64,000 bases of DNA from Jejubacter calystegiae (GTDB lineage: Bacteria > Pseudomonadota > Gammaproteobacteria > Enterobacterales > Enterobacteriaceae). The position numbers and the translations under genes were made by a program. This document shows, piece after piece, positions 21,376 to 31,056 of the stretch. The stretch spans positions 4,722,185 to 4,786,184 of the forward strand of contig NZ_CP040428.1 in the NCBI RefSeq assembly GCF_005671395.1. The letters are read 5' to 3'. The notes under the pieces were generated by a model, which saw only the letters and a list, made by a program, of their open reading frames with translations, ran no database searches and was not told where the DNA came from. Every line of letters begins with the position of its first letter. Positions within the stretch are counted from its first letter, which is position 1.

Positions 21376-22782
21376 ACGGCTCACCAGCCTAACCCGCACC
21401 AGTAATCCCCCCAGCGTTTCTCCGTGCAGCAGTTCCGGCCTGGTACGGTGCCAGCGCGCGATATCATTAACCAGCGCCAACCCCAGTCCCGCTCCCGGCT
21501 GCATCGATCCCTGTTCCAGACGGCGAAACGGCGTGAGCGCCTGCTGCGTCTGATGCTCGTCGATCCCCGGCCCGCTGTCCTCTACTTCCAGCAGCGCCTG
21601 AGGCGTCTGACATACCACCCGTACGGTGACGGTGCCGCCAGTAGGCGTATATTTCAGGGCGTTATCCAGCAGATTGGCGCACATTTCCGCCAGCAGTAGT
21701 TCCTCACCGTCAATCCAGACCGGACTGGTTTCCCCTTCATAGCCCAGGTCTATATGCCGACTGCGCGCCTGGGTAAGCCGGGAAAAACAGCAGGCCTGGG
21801 CCAGCGCCACCAGATCGATCCGGGTAAAGGCCTGACTTCCCGGCTCGCGACGCTTAAGACTGGCCAACTGCAGCAGCCGCTCTGTGAGCTGTACCGTGCC
21901 GTCCAGGGTGCCACTCATCGCCTCCAGGCTCTGGCGCCATACCTGAGGATCCTGACTTGCCAGCGCCACCGCCACCTGGGTCTTCAGCACGGTAAGCGGC
22001 GTTTTCAACTGGTGCGAAGCATCGGCGCTAAAGCGCGCCTGGCGGGCAATCAGGTGCCGCAGACGTTCAAGATAGCGGTTAAAGGCACTCATCAACGGCC
22101 GGGTTTCCGACCACGGCAGCAGCGCCGGTAACGCCGAGAGATCGCCAGGCTGGCGCCGGGCCAGATGCGCCGAAAGACGACGCAGCGGCCGCAGTACGCG
22201 GCGCAGCAGCCACCCGCTCAAAATCAGGGTCAGTATCACCAGTCCCCCCTGGGTCCACAGCGATGACGCCAGCAGGTTCGCCGCCATCTCACGCCGGGAT
22301 TGCAGGGTTTCGGCCACGTAGATTCTGGCCATACCGTTGATGCCCCCTTCGTTTACCGGCTGCAACAGGCAAGCCACCCGCATTCCCTGCCCGCGCCAGC
22401 GGGTATGCCAGAACCACGCCAGTGCCGGATAGAGTTCACTGCGCGGCGTGCCGCCAGGAATATCCGGCAGGCTATCATAGCCGGAAATCACCCTACCCTC
22501 GGTATCGACCACCTTGTAGTAGAGACGGTCATCCATATTGCGCTCGAAGCTGTCGAGCACTACCCAGGGCACATCCGCCTGCAATCGCCCATTGCGCACC
22601 ACCAACCGTTCCGCCACGGTACGAGTGGACGCCAGCAGCATTCGATCAAACGCCTGAGTGGCGGCATTCATGGCGCTGATATAGCTGCTGAAGGCCGAAA
22701 ACCCCCACAGCACCACCAGCGGCAGACCAAGAAACAGCAACTGGCGGGAGAGCAGCGATGAAGGACCTTTAAGCCAGTTCAT
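21358..22782 (-). CDS. tctE: TctE, sensor histidine kinase for tricarboxylates
   Basis: 474 aa from the ATG giving MNWLKGPSS. Membrane kinase with two transmembrane segments (about residues 15-35 and 160-185) around a periplasmic sensor, HAMP-like linker, phospho-His in 'DASHQLKTPLTVLKTQ', and ATPase boxes 'NLLDNALKYTP', 'EDSGPGI' and 'GAGLGLALVNDI'. Its start overlaps the tctD end by 14 bp, so the pair is translationally coupled. In Salmonella TctDE control the tctCBA citrate transporter, which here lies divergently next door. The long upstream in-frame extension runs inside tctD and is rejected. Confidence 0.93.
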   Translation of the reverse strand: MNWLKGPSSLLSRQLLFLGLPLVVLWGFSAFSSYISAMNAATQAFDRMLLASTRTVAERLVVRNGRLQADVPWVVLDSFERNMDDRLYYKVVDTEGRVISGYDSLPDIPGGTPRSELYPALAWFWHTRWRGQGMRVACLLQPVNEGGINGMARIYVAETLQSRREMAANLLASSLWTQGGLVILTLILSGWLLRRVLRPLRRLSAHLARRQPGDLSALPALLPWSETRPLMSAFNRYLERLRHLIARQARFSADASHQLKTPLTVLKTQVAVALASQDPQVWRQSLEAMSGTLDGTVQLTERLLQLASLKRREPGSQAFTRIDLVALAQACCFSRLTQARSRHIDLGYEGETSPVWIDGEELLLAEMCANLLDNALKYTPTGGTVTVRVVCQTPQALLEVEDSGPGIDEHQTQQALTPFRRLEQGSMQPGAGLGLALVNDIARWHRTRPELLHGETLGGLLVRVRLVSREKRGP

Positions 22783-23443
22783 CGCTGCACTCCAGCAAAT
22801 AGCCGAGCCCTCTGATGGTGATAATACGCACGTTGCCGGGCTGTAGCTTCTTGCGTAACCGGTGAACGTAGATTTCAATGCTTTCCGGGCTGGCTTCGTC
22901 GCTCAGACTAAAAATCTGCTCGAACAGTTGCTGGCGTGCCACCGGGCGACGGCGACGATACATCAGCACCGTCAGTAGCGCCTGTTCGCGCGGCGTCAGC
23001 GACAGCGGCCGCCCCTGAAGTTCGAAGTAGCCGCCATCATGCCAGCTCAGTTCCCCCAGACACTGGGTCTCCTGCAGTTGCCCCTCGCTGCGCCGTACCA
23101 GCGCCCTGAGTCGGGCATCCAGCTCCTCCAGCTCGAACGGTTTTGCCAGGTAGTCGTCGGCACCGTGATTCAGCCCCCGAACCCGATCCGCCACCGAACT
23201 GCGGGCCGTCAGCAGCAGTACCGGCAGCGACTGTCCACGCTGGCGCAGGCGCTGCAGTACCGCCAGGCCGTCAAGGCGCGGCATCTCAATATCCAGCACC
23301 GCCACGGCATAGCCCTCGTTTTGCAGCAGATGATCGGCCGACTGGCCGTCAAACACACAGTCCACGGCAAAGCCGCTCTGTACCAGAGCCTTTTCCAGCC
23401 AGTGGGCCAGCTCCTGATTATCCTCAGCCAGTAACAGACGCAT
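22769..23443 (-). CDS. tctD: TctD, OmpR-family response regulator
   Basis: 224 aa. Receiver domain (1-115) with acidic pocket in 'LLAEDNQEL', phosphoacceptor Asp in 'VAVLDIEMPRLDG' and conserved Lys in 'DDYLAKPFEL'. C-terminal winged helix (about 125-220, 'LSLTPREQALLTVLMYR', 'IEIYVHRLRKKL'). Divergent from tctC across a 328-bp gap, so it probably binds that gap to activate tctCBA. Confidence 0.95.
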   Translation of the reverse strand: MRLLLAEDNQELAHWLEKALVQSGFAVDCVFDGQSADHLLQNEGYAVAVLDIEMPRLDGLAVLQRLRQRGQSLPVLLLTARSSVADRVRGLNHGADDYLAKPFELEELDARLRALVRRSEGQLQETQCLGELSWHDGGYFELQGRPLSLTPREQALLTVLMYRRRRPVARQQLFEQIFSLSDEASPESIEIYVHRLRKKLQPGNVRIITIRGLGYLLECSDELA

Positions 23444-23771
23444 TTTCCCCTGCTCTTATTCTTGTACGTCTCCGCAAAACCCGAACGGGTATGTGAGACG
23501 TCGTGATTTCCGATCCACAGAGATCATGGAAATACATTACATTTTTGCAACAAATGATTGCCGTATTTGCAGGTGGGTTAGCAAAACGGTACCGCGATAA
23601 TCTCGTCTCTTCAGCCGGTTAACCCACGACCCCCGTCACATAAATTCACATCCATCCGTCGCTGAAAGGGAAATGAAAGGTAACTGCCTTAACAATCACG
23701 CAACCAGGCCGTCACCGGCGGTCCACGACAAGCAATAACAATGACTCACATCTATGGCATGAGGATAAGCA
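23444..23771. promoter_or_regulatory. Divergent tctDE/tctCBA promoter region
   Basis: 328 bp with no supported gene. An inverted pair ACGTCTC (23466-23472) / GAGACGT (23495-23501) lies close to tctD and could be a regulator-binding site or small hairpin in the tctD leader. The tctC side is AT-rich (about 23520-23590). A GGATAAGC stretch precedes the tctC ATG. TctD binding here is inferred from gene order only. Confidence 0.5.
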
Positions 23772-24755
23772 ATGAAAAAGAGCCTGATCGCGACCCTGGC
23801 CGTGTTCCCCCTGCTGCTCGGCGCGCTGCCTTCCCAGGCGGAGCAAAAGGCGCCGTCGCGTACCGAATGTATCGCTCCCGCCAAGCCCGGCGGCGGCTTC
23901 GACCTGACCTGTAAGCTGCTGCAGGTCAGCATGCTGGAGACCGGCGCCATCGAAAAACCGATGCGTGTCACCTATATGCCTGGCGGCGTGGGGGCGGTGG
24001 TCTATAACGCCGTCATCGCCCAGCGCCCAGACGAGCCCGGCACCGTGGTCGCCTTTTCCGGCGGCTCCCTGCTTAACCTGGCTCAGGGCAAGTTTGGCCG
24101 CTACGGCGTTGACGATGTGCGCTGGGTCGCCAGCGTCGGTACCGACTACGGCATGATCGCCGTTCGCGCCGACTCCCCGTGGAAAAACCTGAAGGATCTG
24201 ATGACCGCGCTGGAAAAGAATCCCAACGACGTCGTCTTTGGTGCCGGAGCCTCTATCGGCAGCCAGGACTGGATGAAAACGGCGCTTGTCGCTCAACAGG
24301 CGAAGGTCGATCCGCGCAAGATGCGCTACGTCGCCTTTGAAGGGGGCGGCGAACCCATTACCGCTCTGCTCGGCAATCACGTTCAGGCCATCTCCGGCGA
24401 TCTGAGTGAAATGATCCCCTATGTCGGCGGCGATAAGATCCGCGTACTGGCAGTGCTGTCGGACAAGCGCCTGCCCGGCAAGCTGGCTGATATCCCCACC
24501 GCCAAAGAGCAGGGCTACGACGTGGAATGGTCTGTGATGCGCGGTTTCTACGTTGGGCCTAAGGTTAGCGACGCCGATTATCAGTGGTGGGTGGACGCCT
24601 TTAACAAACTCCAGCAGAGCGACGAATTCAAGAAACAGCGCGATCTGCGCGGCCTGTTTGAATTCAATAAAACCGGCAAAGATCTGGATGCCTACGTGAA
24701 GAAACAGGTGACCTACTACCGCGATAAAGCCAAAGAGTTCGGTCTGGCGAAATAA
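23772..24755 (+). CDS. tctC: TctC, periplasmic tricarboxylate-binding protein
   Basis: 327 aa. Extracytoplasmic solute receptor of the tripartite tricarboxylate transporter (TTT/Bug family); binds citrate-type tricarboxylates and delivers them to TctAB. Signal peptide at residues 1-23 (cleavage after SQA). Family stretch 'CIAPAKPGGGFDLTCKLL' near the mature N-terminus and 'YMPGGVGAVVYNAV' mark the Bug fold. First gene of tctCBA. Confidence 0.95.
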   Translation: MKKSLIATLAVFPLLLGALPSQAEQKAPSRTECIAPAKPGGGFDLTCKLLQVSMLETGAIEKPMRVTYMPGGVGAVVYNAVIAQRPDEPGTVVAFSGGSLLNLAQGKFGRYGVDDVRWVASVGTDYGMIAVRADSPWKNLKDLMTALEKNPNDVVFGAGASIGSQDWMKTALVAQQAKVDPRKMRYVAFEGGGEPITALLGNHVQAISGDLSEMIPYVGGDKIRVLAVLSDKRLPGKLADIPTAKEQGYDVEWSVMRGFYVGPKVSDADYQWWVDAFNKLQQSDEFKKQRDLRGLFEFNKTGKDLDAYVKKQVTYYRDKAKEFGLAK

Positions 24756-24767
24756 CCGGAGGCTACG

Positions 24768-25202
24768 ATGAGCGATCGTATTTTTGCCGTTATCTGGGCG
24801 TTGCTATGTATCGGTGGGCTGATTGTCGGCTGGCAGATCCACAGCGAATACAGCTATGAGCCGGTGGGGCCTCGTCCCTTTCCGGTCGTCATTATGGCGC
24901 TGATGCTGCTGTGCTCACTGATGCTGTTGGTGCGCCGCCCGGAAAAAGTGGACTGGCCGTCTGCCACTACCCTGCGCCGCCTGCTGATTATGATGCTGGC
25001 GCTGGTGATTTACGCCTGGAGTTTTGAGTGGCTCGGCTTTGCGCTGGCCACCGCGTTACTCACCGCCACGCTTGGCCTGCTGTTTGGCGCCAGGCTTCCC
25101 GCGGCGCTGCTTTCCGGCGCCTTCCTGGGCATCGCCTTGTGGTATGCCTTTGATCGACTGCTGGACGTCACGCTGCCCCTGGGCGCGTGGCTGCCTCAAT
25201 AA
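24768..25202 (+). CDS. tctB: TctB, small membrane subunit of tricarboxylate transporter
   Basis: 144 aa with four hydrophobic segments (about residues 5-22, 40-55, 70-95, 100-140), as expected for TctB. Poorly conserved partner of TctA. It starts 12 bp after tctC with GGAGG upstream, and ends 11 bp before tctA. Confidence 0.92.
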   Translation: MSDRIFAVIWALLCIGGLIVGWQIHSEYSYEPVGPRPFPVVIMALMLLCSLMLLVRRPEKVDWPSATTLRRLLIMMLALVIYAWSFEWLGFALATALLTATLGLLFGARLPAALLSGAFLGIALWYAFDRLLDVTLPLGAWLPQ

Positions 25203-25213
25203 CGGAGACCGCG

Positions 25214-26740
25214 ATGGATACCTGGCTCTATCTTTCCCAGGGCTTTGCCGTGGCACTGACCCCCGGCAACCTGATGATCGCCCTGATCGGCTGTTTTGTC
25301 GGCACCATCGTCGGGCTGCTGCCGGGCCTTGGACCGATTAACGGCGTGGCTATCCTGCTGCCGCTGGCCTTTGCCCTGCATCTGCCCCCCGAATCGGCGC
25401 TGATACTGCTGGCCACCGTCTATATCGGCTGTGAATATGGCGGGCGTATCTCTTCGATCCTGCTTAATGTTCCGGGGGATGCTGGCGCCATTATGACGGC
25501 GCTGGACGGTTACCCGATGGCGAAACAGGGACGCGGAGGCGTGGCGCTCTCTATTTCTGCCGTCAGCTCCTTCGTGGGATCGCTGATCGCTATCTGCGGT
25601 ATCATCCTGTTCGCCCCGCTGCTGGCCAACTGGTCGCTGGCCTTCGGTCCGGCGGAATACTTTGCGCTGATGGTGTTTGCTATCGCCTGTCTGGGCAGCA
25701 TGATGGCTCAGAACCCGCTGAAGTCCTTCCTGGCGGCGTTAATCGGTCTGGGGCTGGCGACAGTCGGCGTCGATGCCAATACCGGGGTTTACCGCTTTAC
25801 CTTCGACAGCGTGCATCTTTCCGACGGCATCCAGTTTGTGGTGGTGGTGATTGGCCTGTTCTCGGTATCCGAGATCCTGCTGATGCTGGAGAGCACCAGT
25901 AGCGGCCAGGGCCTGGTGCGCAAAACCGGGCGCCTGCTGTTTAACCTTAAGGAAGCGCGCCAGTGCGCAGGCACCACGCTGCGATCCTCGTTCATCGGTT
26001 TCTTCGTAGGGATCCTACCCGGCGCCGGTGCCACCATCGCCAGCGCTATCACCTGGATGATGGAGAAAAAAATCAGCGGCGATGAAGAGAGCTTTGGTAA
26101 AGGGAATATTCGCGGCGTGGCGGCACCGGAAGCGGCGAATAACGCCTCGGCCTGCGGCTCCTTTATTCCGATGCTGACGCTCGGCGTTCCTGGCTCCGGC
26201 ACCACGGCGGTGATGATGGGCGCCCTGACGCTCTATAACATCACCCCAGGTCCTGCGATGTTCACCGAACAGCCCGATATCGTCTGGGGGTTGATCGCGG
26301 CGCTGCTTATCGCCAACGTGATGCTGCTGGTGATGAACATCCCGCTGATCGGCCTGTTTACCCGGATGCTCGCGATCCCTTCATGGTTCCTGGTACCGGC
26401 TATCGCCGCCGTCTCTGCGGTAGGGGTTTATGCGGTACACAGCACCACCTTCGACCTGCTACTGATGGTAGGTTTGGGGATCCTGGGCTACATCCTGCGC
26501 AAGATGCACTTCCCCATGTCACCGCTGATTCTGGGCTTCGTGCTGGGAGAACTGCTGGAGCAGAACCTGCGTCGCGCGCTCTCTATCAGTAATGGCAATC
26601 TCAATATCCTGTGGGAAAGCGGCGTGGCCAAATCCCTGCTGGTGCTGGCCGTGTTGATAATCGTGGTTCCACCGCTGGTGCGGCTGGCGCGCCGCCGCCA
26701 GCGCGGTAAAGACAAAGAGGAAGAAGCCAGCGCAAGTTGA
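25214..26740 (+). CDS. tctA: TctA, large membrane subunit of tricarboxylate transporter
   Basis: 508 aa polytopic membrane protein that forms the sodium-coupled translocation channel. Family motifs: 'GLLPGLGPINGVAILLP' near residue 40 and its internal-repeat partner 'GILPGAGATIASAI' near 275, followed by 'SFIPMLTLGVPGSGTTAVMMGAL'-type sequence (given here in parts: 'TLGVPGSGTTA'). The start is the ATG at MDTWLYLSQGF preceded by GGAG; an alternative opening inside tctB is rejected. Confidence 0.95.
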   Translation: MDTWLYLSQGFAVALTPGNLMIALIGCFVGTIVGLLPGLGPINGVAILLPLAFALHLPPESALILLATVYIGCEYGGRISSILLNVPGDAGAIMTALDGYPMAKQGRGGVALSISAVSSFVGSLIAICGIILFAPLLANWSLAFGPAEYFALMVFAIACLGSMMAQNPLKSFLAALIGLGLATVGVDANTGVYRFTFDSVHLSDGIQFVVVVIGLFSVSEILLMLESTSSGQGLVRKTGRLLFNLKEARQCAGTTLRSSFIGFFVGILPGAGATIASAITWMMEKKISGDEESFGKGNIRGVAAPEAANNASACGSFIPMLTLGVPGSGTTAVMMGALTLYNITPGPAMFTEQPDIVWGLIAALLIANVMLLVMNIPLIGLFTRMLAIPSWFLVPAIAAVSAVGVYAVHSTTFDLLLMVGLGILGYILRKMHFPMSPLILGFVLGELLEQNLRRALSISNGNLNILWESGVAKSLLVLAVLIIVVPPLVRLARRRQRGKDKEEEASAS

Positions 26741-26769
26741 TGGCTGTAGCAGCACATAGCAGCGGCGGC

Positions 26770-26901
26770 CTAATCCCGGCTTAAAAAACGCCGAAGCGTT
26801 CACGCAGGGCCGGAGGAGCGACAGGGATGTCGCTCCAGGGCGAGGTCGCCAGGGACGGCGACTCTCGCCCGGTCCGAAAAGCCCGGAGTGATAAGCGAAG
26901 G
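26770..26901 (+). repeat. Structured intergenic repeat, copy A (two hairpins with GGGA loops)
   Basis: GC-rich non-coding block. The 5' part (TCCCGGCTTAAAAAACGCCG then AAGCGTTCAC) is closely matched by copy B at 38147-38180. Hairpin 1: stem GGAGCGACA / TGTCGCTCC (9 bp, 26815-26836) with loop GGGA. Hairpin 2: GGGCGAG-GTCGCC / GGCGAC-T-CTCGCCC (26838-26870) with loop AGGGAC. Hairpin 1 contains ACAGGGATGT, a 10/10 match to the published CsrA consensus core. Function unknown. It directly precedes the Rpn relic. Confidence 0.75.
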
Positions 26902-27051
26902 GGCCGCATTGAAGGGCACCAGGAAGGCATTCGCGAAGCCACGCGACAAATCGCCCTCGCGATGTTGAACAGCGAGCTTTCCCCCGCAACGGTGTCAAAA
27001 ATCACCGGCCTTAGCGCGCAGGACATGGCGCAGTTGCAGAGCCAGGCATAA
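26902..27051 (+). pseudogene. Relic of an Rpn-family (PD-(D/E)XK) nuclease, C-terminal tail only
   Basis: The last 49 codons of a small open frame (which opens at 26827 inside the repeat) read like the tail of recombination-promoting nuclease Rpn/transposase_31 proteins: 'EGIREATRQIALAMLNSEL' then 'PATVSKITGLSAQDMAQL'. The catalytic nuclease domain (normally about 200-250 residues upstream) is absent; copy A of the repeat lies there instead. I call it a degraded remnant, although a short expressed protein cannot be excluded. Confidence 0.6.
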
Positions 27052-27057
27052 CACACA

Positions 27058-27085
27058 GGCCACCGGGATATCGGCGGCCTTTTCT
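27058..27085 (+). terminator. Terminator between the Rpn relic and menE
   Basis: GGCC-A-CCG, GGATAT loop, CGG-C-GGCC, followed by TTTTCT. It ends rightward transcription from the tct side and may also act on the convergent menE transcript. Confidence 0.75.
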
Positions 27086-27090
27086 GTTGA

Positions 27091-28458
27091 TCATAACCGC
27101 TGCTGTTCCACCCACGTCTGCACGGCACGGCGAGAAATTTTAATGCCGCCAGACTTCAACGTTTCCGGCAGAAGCAGCCAGCATACCGGCTGCTGAAAAC
27201 GCGCCAGATGCTCTGCGGCCCAGCCGCGAAGCGTATCCAGATTCAGCGCGCCGTCGCACTCCACCACCGCGACCGGACGATGACCAAATTCGACATCCGC
27301 CACCGGTACGACCAGCACCTGATGCACGCCAGGATGCGCGGCGATGATTCGTTCAATCGCCTCGGGCTGGATCCCTTCGCCGCCGCTAAAGAACAGGTTG
27401 TCGAGACGCCCCAGCACGGTCAGCGTTCCGTTCCTTAACACGCCGCGATCCCGGGTATGGAACCATCCCCGGGCATCGACCACCGGCTGCACATTGCCGT
27501 TACGCCAGTAACCGCTGGTCATACTGGCGGCGCGAATCTGGATTTCGTCATCCACCACCCTGACTTCGCGCCCGGGCAGCGCTGGCCCCACATCGCCTTC
27601 GCCATCGGCCCGGCGAGCACAAACCGTAGAAGCCAGTTCCGTAAGACCATATCCGCAGTAGCAGCGAATGCCCCGCGCTTCCGCCTCCCGGGTCAGGGAT
27701 GCCGGTATCGCGGCCCCACCCAGCAGCACTTCGCGAAGCCGCACCGGTCTGGTTTCCTCGTTCAGCAAGCGCCAGAGCTGGGTGGGCACCAGGGAGGCAT
27801 GAGTACACCCCTGTAACGCGTCATGTAACGGATGCATGGCGCGCACCGCCAGGGTCGCTCCCGCCAGCAGCCAGCGCCACAATATTCCCTGCCCCGAAAC
27901 GTGGAACAGCGGCAGAGACAACAACCAGCAGTCCTCCGGTTCAAAAGGCATCAGCGCCAGCACCCCTTCGGCGCTGGCCAGATGGGCCGCGGCACTGTGT
28001 ACCGCCGCCTTCGGCAGACCGGTAGAGCCGGAAGTCAGGGTCATTGACACCAGACGCCCGGGTAGCCACGGTACTACCGCTTCACCCGCCGTTTCCCGAC
28101 ACTCGAGGGCTGGCAGACCGGAAAGCGATGCCTCTCCGGTCAGATCCAGCGCATGGCTCAGGGTCATCTCAGGCAGTAATGCTGCCAGCAGCGTGGACGG
28201 CAGTTGCGGATTCAGCGCCAGGATCCGGGCTCCGCACTGTAGCAACGCAAGCCAGGCCAGCAGAGTTTGCCCACCGTTTTTGGCCCGCAGCGCTACGCCA
28301 TCGCCTTCATGAACGCCCTGTTCCCGGAAACCCGCCGCCAGGGCATCTACCCGTAACCCCAGGTCTTGCCAGTCCAGCCGTTGCTGGTCGATCCACAACG
28401 CCGGAGCATCAGGCCGCTCCCGGCGCCAGTGGCGCCAGGGCCAGTCGTTAAACGTCAT
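27091..28458 (-). CDS. menE: MenE, o-succinylbenzoate-CoA ligase
   Basis: 455 aa ANL-superfamily acyl-CoA synthetase. Activates o-succinylbenzoate with ATP and CoA for MenB. Motifs: P-loop-like '[17 protein letters not shown]' (about residue 145), 'YGLTELAS' and the hinge region '[11 protein letters not shown]'; the catalytic Lys lies near '[11 protein letters not shown]'. Last gene of menFDHBCE; its start overlaps menC by 4 bp. Confidence 0.96.
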   Translation of the reverse strand: MTFNDWPWRHWRRERPDAPALWIDQQRLDWQDLGLRVDALAAGFREQGVHEGDGVALRAKNGGQTLLAWLALLQCGARILALNPQLPSTLLAALLPEMTLSHALDLTGEASLSGLPALECRETAGEAVVPWLPGRLVSMTLTSGSTGLPKAAVHSAAAHLASAEGVLALMPFEPEDCWLLSLPLFHVSGQGILWRWLLAGATLAVRAMHPLHDALQGCTHASLVPTQLWRLLNEETRPVRLREVLLGGAAIPASLTREAEARGIRCYCGYGLTELASTVCARRADGEGDVGPALPGREVRVVDDEIQIRAASMTSGYWRNGNVQPVVDARGWFHTRDRGVLRNGTLTVLGRLDNLFFSGGEGIQPEAIERIIAAHPGVHQVLVVPVADVEFGHRPVAVVECDGALNLDTLRGWAAEHLARFQQPVCWLLLPETLKSGGIKISRRAVQTWVEQQRL

Positions 28459-29420
28459 CGCACTCGCTCCAGCGCGCTATGTGCAATAACAGGGAGCGAA
28501 CTGCCGGGCCAGGGCCGTACCAGTTGCGCTTCCATCAGCGACAGAGTATCCAGACCTGGGAGGGTTCCCGGCGTCAGCCAGGCGGCGATTCTTGCCATTT
28601 GGGTGAGCCCCAGGCTGGACTCGATGGAGGAGCTAATCACCGCTTCCAGACCCGCCGCCCTGGCCTGCGCCACCTGTTGCCGCACCCGTTCCAGGCTGCC
28701 TGTCAGGGTTGGCTTAATCACCACTGCCACCAGATGCGGTTCCGCCTCGAAAGTAAAATCCGCTTCCCGCAGGCTCTCATCCCAGGCGATAGCGATACCG
28801 CTCTCCCGGGCGAATTCCCGTGACTGCTCGCGGGTCTGGCAGGGCTCTTCGATAAAAGCGATGCGCGAACGGACTTCCGGATTCACATATTTAGCAAACT
28901 GTCGCGCCTTAAGCGGCGTCCAGCCGCGATTGGCATCCAGCCGCAGCCGTAAATCGCCAATGGCCTCCAGTAACAGATTCACCACCATGCCATCGCGAAC
29001 CGCTTCATAAAGCCCCACCTTCACCTTGGCGATCTTATCGCCCGGCAGCGCCTGCAGCATAGCGAACAGCTCATCCGGATCGCCAGTGCATAAAGGCGCT
29101 GCGCGATACTCCGCCGCCAGAGGCAATTCGCCCGTCAATTCCGCCTGCGCGCAGCTCAGACCAAAAGCCACTGACGGCGCCGACGGCCAGTCGGGGTTGT
29201 TTTCCGCTAACCAGTCATCGACCCAGTCCAGCGTCTGGCGCTCGGCCTCCGCCAGCGACTCCAGACTAAAGCCCGGCAGCGGCGCGACTTCGCCCCATCC
29301 CTCACGGCCTTCCTCACACAGGCGAACCACCATACCGTCCCGACTTTTCAGCCGCTGGTTGCGCAGCACGACGCCCGCCTCCATCGGCAGGCTGTAGCGC
29401 CAGATTTGGGCGCTACGCAT
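28455..29420 (-). CDS. menC: MenC, o-succinylbenzoate synthase
   Basis: 321 aa enolase-superfamily enzyme that dehydrates SHCHC to o-succinylbenzoate. Catalytic Lys in '[11 protein letters not shown]', metal ligands Asp in 'LRLDANRGW', Glu in 'IAFIEEP' and Asp in '[10 protein letters not shown]', and the second Lys in '[12 protein letters not shown]'. It overlaps menB by one base and menE by four. Confidence 0.97.
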   Translation of the reverse strand: MRSAQIWRYSLPMEAGVVLRNQRLKSRDGMVVRLCEEGREGWGEVAPLPGFSLESLAEAERQTLDWVDDWLAENNPDWPSAPSVAFGLSCAQAELTGELPLAAEYRAAPLCTGDPDELFAMLQALPGDKIAKVKVGLYEAVRDGMVVNLLLEAIGDLRLRLDANRGWTPLKARQFAKYVNPEVRSRIAFIEEPCQTREQSREFARESGIAIAWDESLREADFTFEAEPHLVAVVIKPTLTGSLERVRQQVAQARAAGLEAVISSSIESSLGLTQMARIAAWLTPGTLPGLDTLSLMEAQLVRPWPGSSLPVIAHSALERVR

Positions 29421-30277
29421 CAGGGGTTCCGCTTAAATTTGCTGAAGTCGGGCTGGCGTTTCTGGTTAAAAGCATTACGTCCTTCCTGACCTTCTTCGGT
29501 CATATAGAACAGCATGGTGGCGTTACCCGCCAGCTCCTGCAGCCCCGCCTGACCGTCACAGTCGGCATTCAGCGCCGCTTTCAGGCAGCGCAGCGCCATC
29601 GGGCTGTTCTTCAGCATTTCGCGACACCAGCGCACGGTCTCTTTTTCGAGCTCCGCCAGCGGTACGACTGTATTGACCAGCCCCATATCCAGCGCCTGCT
29701 GCGCATCGTACTGGCGACACAGGAACCAGATTTCACGCGCCTTCTTCTGCCCCACGATGCGCGCCATATAGGAAGCGCCCCAGCCGCCGTCGAAGGAGCC
29801 GACTTTCGGCCCGGTCTGACCAAAGATGGCGTTTTCCGCCGCGATGGTCAGGTCGCACATCATATGCAGAACATGGCCGCCGCCGATGGAGTAGCCCGCC
29901 ACCATCGCTACCACCGGTTTCGGGCAGGTACGAATCTGGCGCTGGAAATCCAGCACGTTGAGATGATGAACCCCGCCGTCATCCTGATAGCCGCCGTAGT
30001 CGCCGCGCACTTTCTGATCGCCGCCTGCGCAGAAGGCTTTATCCCCTTCTCCGGTCAGAACAATAACGCCAATGCCATCATCATAACGGGCATCGGCCAG
30101 AGCCTGGAGCATCTCTTTAACGGTCAGCGGGCGAAAGGCGTTACGCACCTGCGGGCGGTTAATCGTGATCTTCGCGATCCCATCTTCCGATTTGTGATAG
30201 CGAATATCGGTGAAACCTTCCGAGCAGTCGTGCCATTTCACCGGGGCATAGAGCTCTTGTTCATCTGGATAAATCAT
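29420..30277 (-). CDS. menB: MenB, 1,4-dihydroxy-2-naphthoyl-CoA synthase
   Basis: 285 aa, same as E. coli. Crotonase-fold enzyme that cyclises o-succinylbenzoyl-CoA. Crotonase features: '[12 protein letters not shown]', '[23 protein letters not shown]' (oxyanion-hole Gly and bicarbonate-binding region) and '[15 protein letters not shown]'. Within the overlapping men operon. Confidence 0.98.
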   Translation of the reverse strand: MIYPDEQELYAPVKWHDCSEGFTDIRYHKSEDGIAKITINRPQVRNAFRPLTVKEMLQALADARYDDGIGVIVLTGEGDKAFCAGGDQKVRGDYGGYQDDGGVHHLNVLDFQRQIRTCPKPVVAMVAGYSIGGGHVLHMMCDLTIAAENAIFGQTGPKVGSFDGGWGASYMARIVGQKKAREIWFLCRQYDAQQALDMGLVNTVVPLAELEKETVRWCREMLKNSPMALRCLKAALNADCDGQAGLQELAGNATMLFYMTEEGQEGRNAFNQKRQPDFSKFKRNP

Positions 30278-31056
30278 GGTTTTTCCTCATAAGCCGAATG
30301 AAGTAATTCAGAAAGCGTCGCGCTAAACGCCTGTGGATTTTCCCGGTGAGCGTTATGCCCGACGCCGGGAATGGTACGTAGCGGCAACGTATTGCGGTTT
30401 GCCAGCGCGCGAAATTTCGCGTCCTGCTCGCCGCACAAATAATAAAAAGGAATTGTCAGCGCTTTTAACTGCGGAACCAGATACGGCTGGCGCGAAAGCG
30501 AGGTGGCTTCCAGCATCGCCGCCAGTGCCCGGGGATCGTTACGGCGGCGAAGTTCGACCAGCGCCGCGCGCTGTTGCGCGCTCAGATGGCGAAATACCGG
30601 CTGGCGATACCAGTCGTCCAGCACCTGTTCCAGCGGTTCCGAGCGCAGTCGCATAGCCCAACGGGCGTCATTCTCCGCCCGCTCACGTCTGGCCGCAGGG
30701 GTTTCAAGACCGGGATTTCCACCTTCCACCACCAGCCCCTGTAACCCCTGGGGTCGGGCCAGACAGGCGTGATACATCGCCACCCGACCACCCAGCGAAT
30801 AGCCCACCAGCCAGTAACGCGCAATACCGTGATACGCCAGCGTTGCCGCCAGCCGGGCGCTGACATCGTCAAAGCCATTCACCACGATACCCGCAGAGCC
30901 GCCATGTCCCGGCAGATCCACCCACAGCTGAGACCAGCCGGGAAAGCTCTGCATAAAGGGCCGCCATTCCTCGCCGCTGCCGAGAAAGCCGTGCAGCCAG
31001 ACCAGCCAGGGAGAATGTTCATCCCGGGCCAGATGAGCAGTAGCGTGGAGTTTCAC
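30274..31056 (-). CDS. menH: MenH, SHCHC synthase
   Basis: 260 aa alpha/beta hydrolase that eliminates pyruvate from SEPHCHC. Nucleophile elbow Ser in '[15 protein letters not shown]' (about residue 88), oxyanion region '[12 protein letters not shown]', and catalytic His in '[12 protein letters not shown]'. Overlaps menD and menB by 4 bp each, so it is translationally coupled. Confidence 0.96.
   Translation of the reverse strand: MKLHATAHLARDEHSPWLVWLHGFLGSGEEWRPFMQSFPGWSQLWVDLPGHGGSAGIVVNGFDDVSARLAATLAYHGIARYWLVGYSLGGRVAMYHACLARPQGLQGLVVEGGNPGLETPAARRERAENDARWAMRLRSEPLEQVLDDWYRQPVFRHLSAQQRAALVELRRRNDPRALAAMLEATSLSRQPYLVPQLKALTIPFYYLCGEQDAKFRALANRNTLPLRTIPGVGHNAHRENPQAFSATLSELLHSAYEEKP

Noticed and set aside
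26702-27010. Full-length Rpn nuclease gene
   Set aside because: The catalytic PD-(D/E)XK domain is not present in any frame upstream; tctA occupies that DNA.
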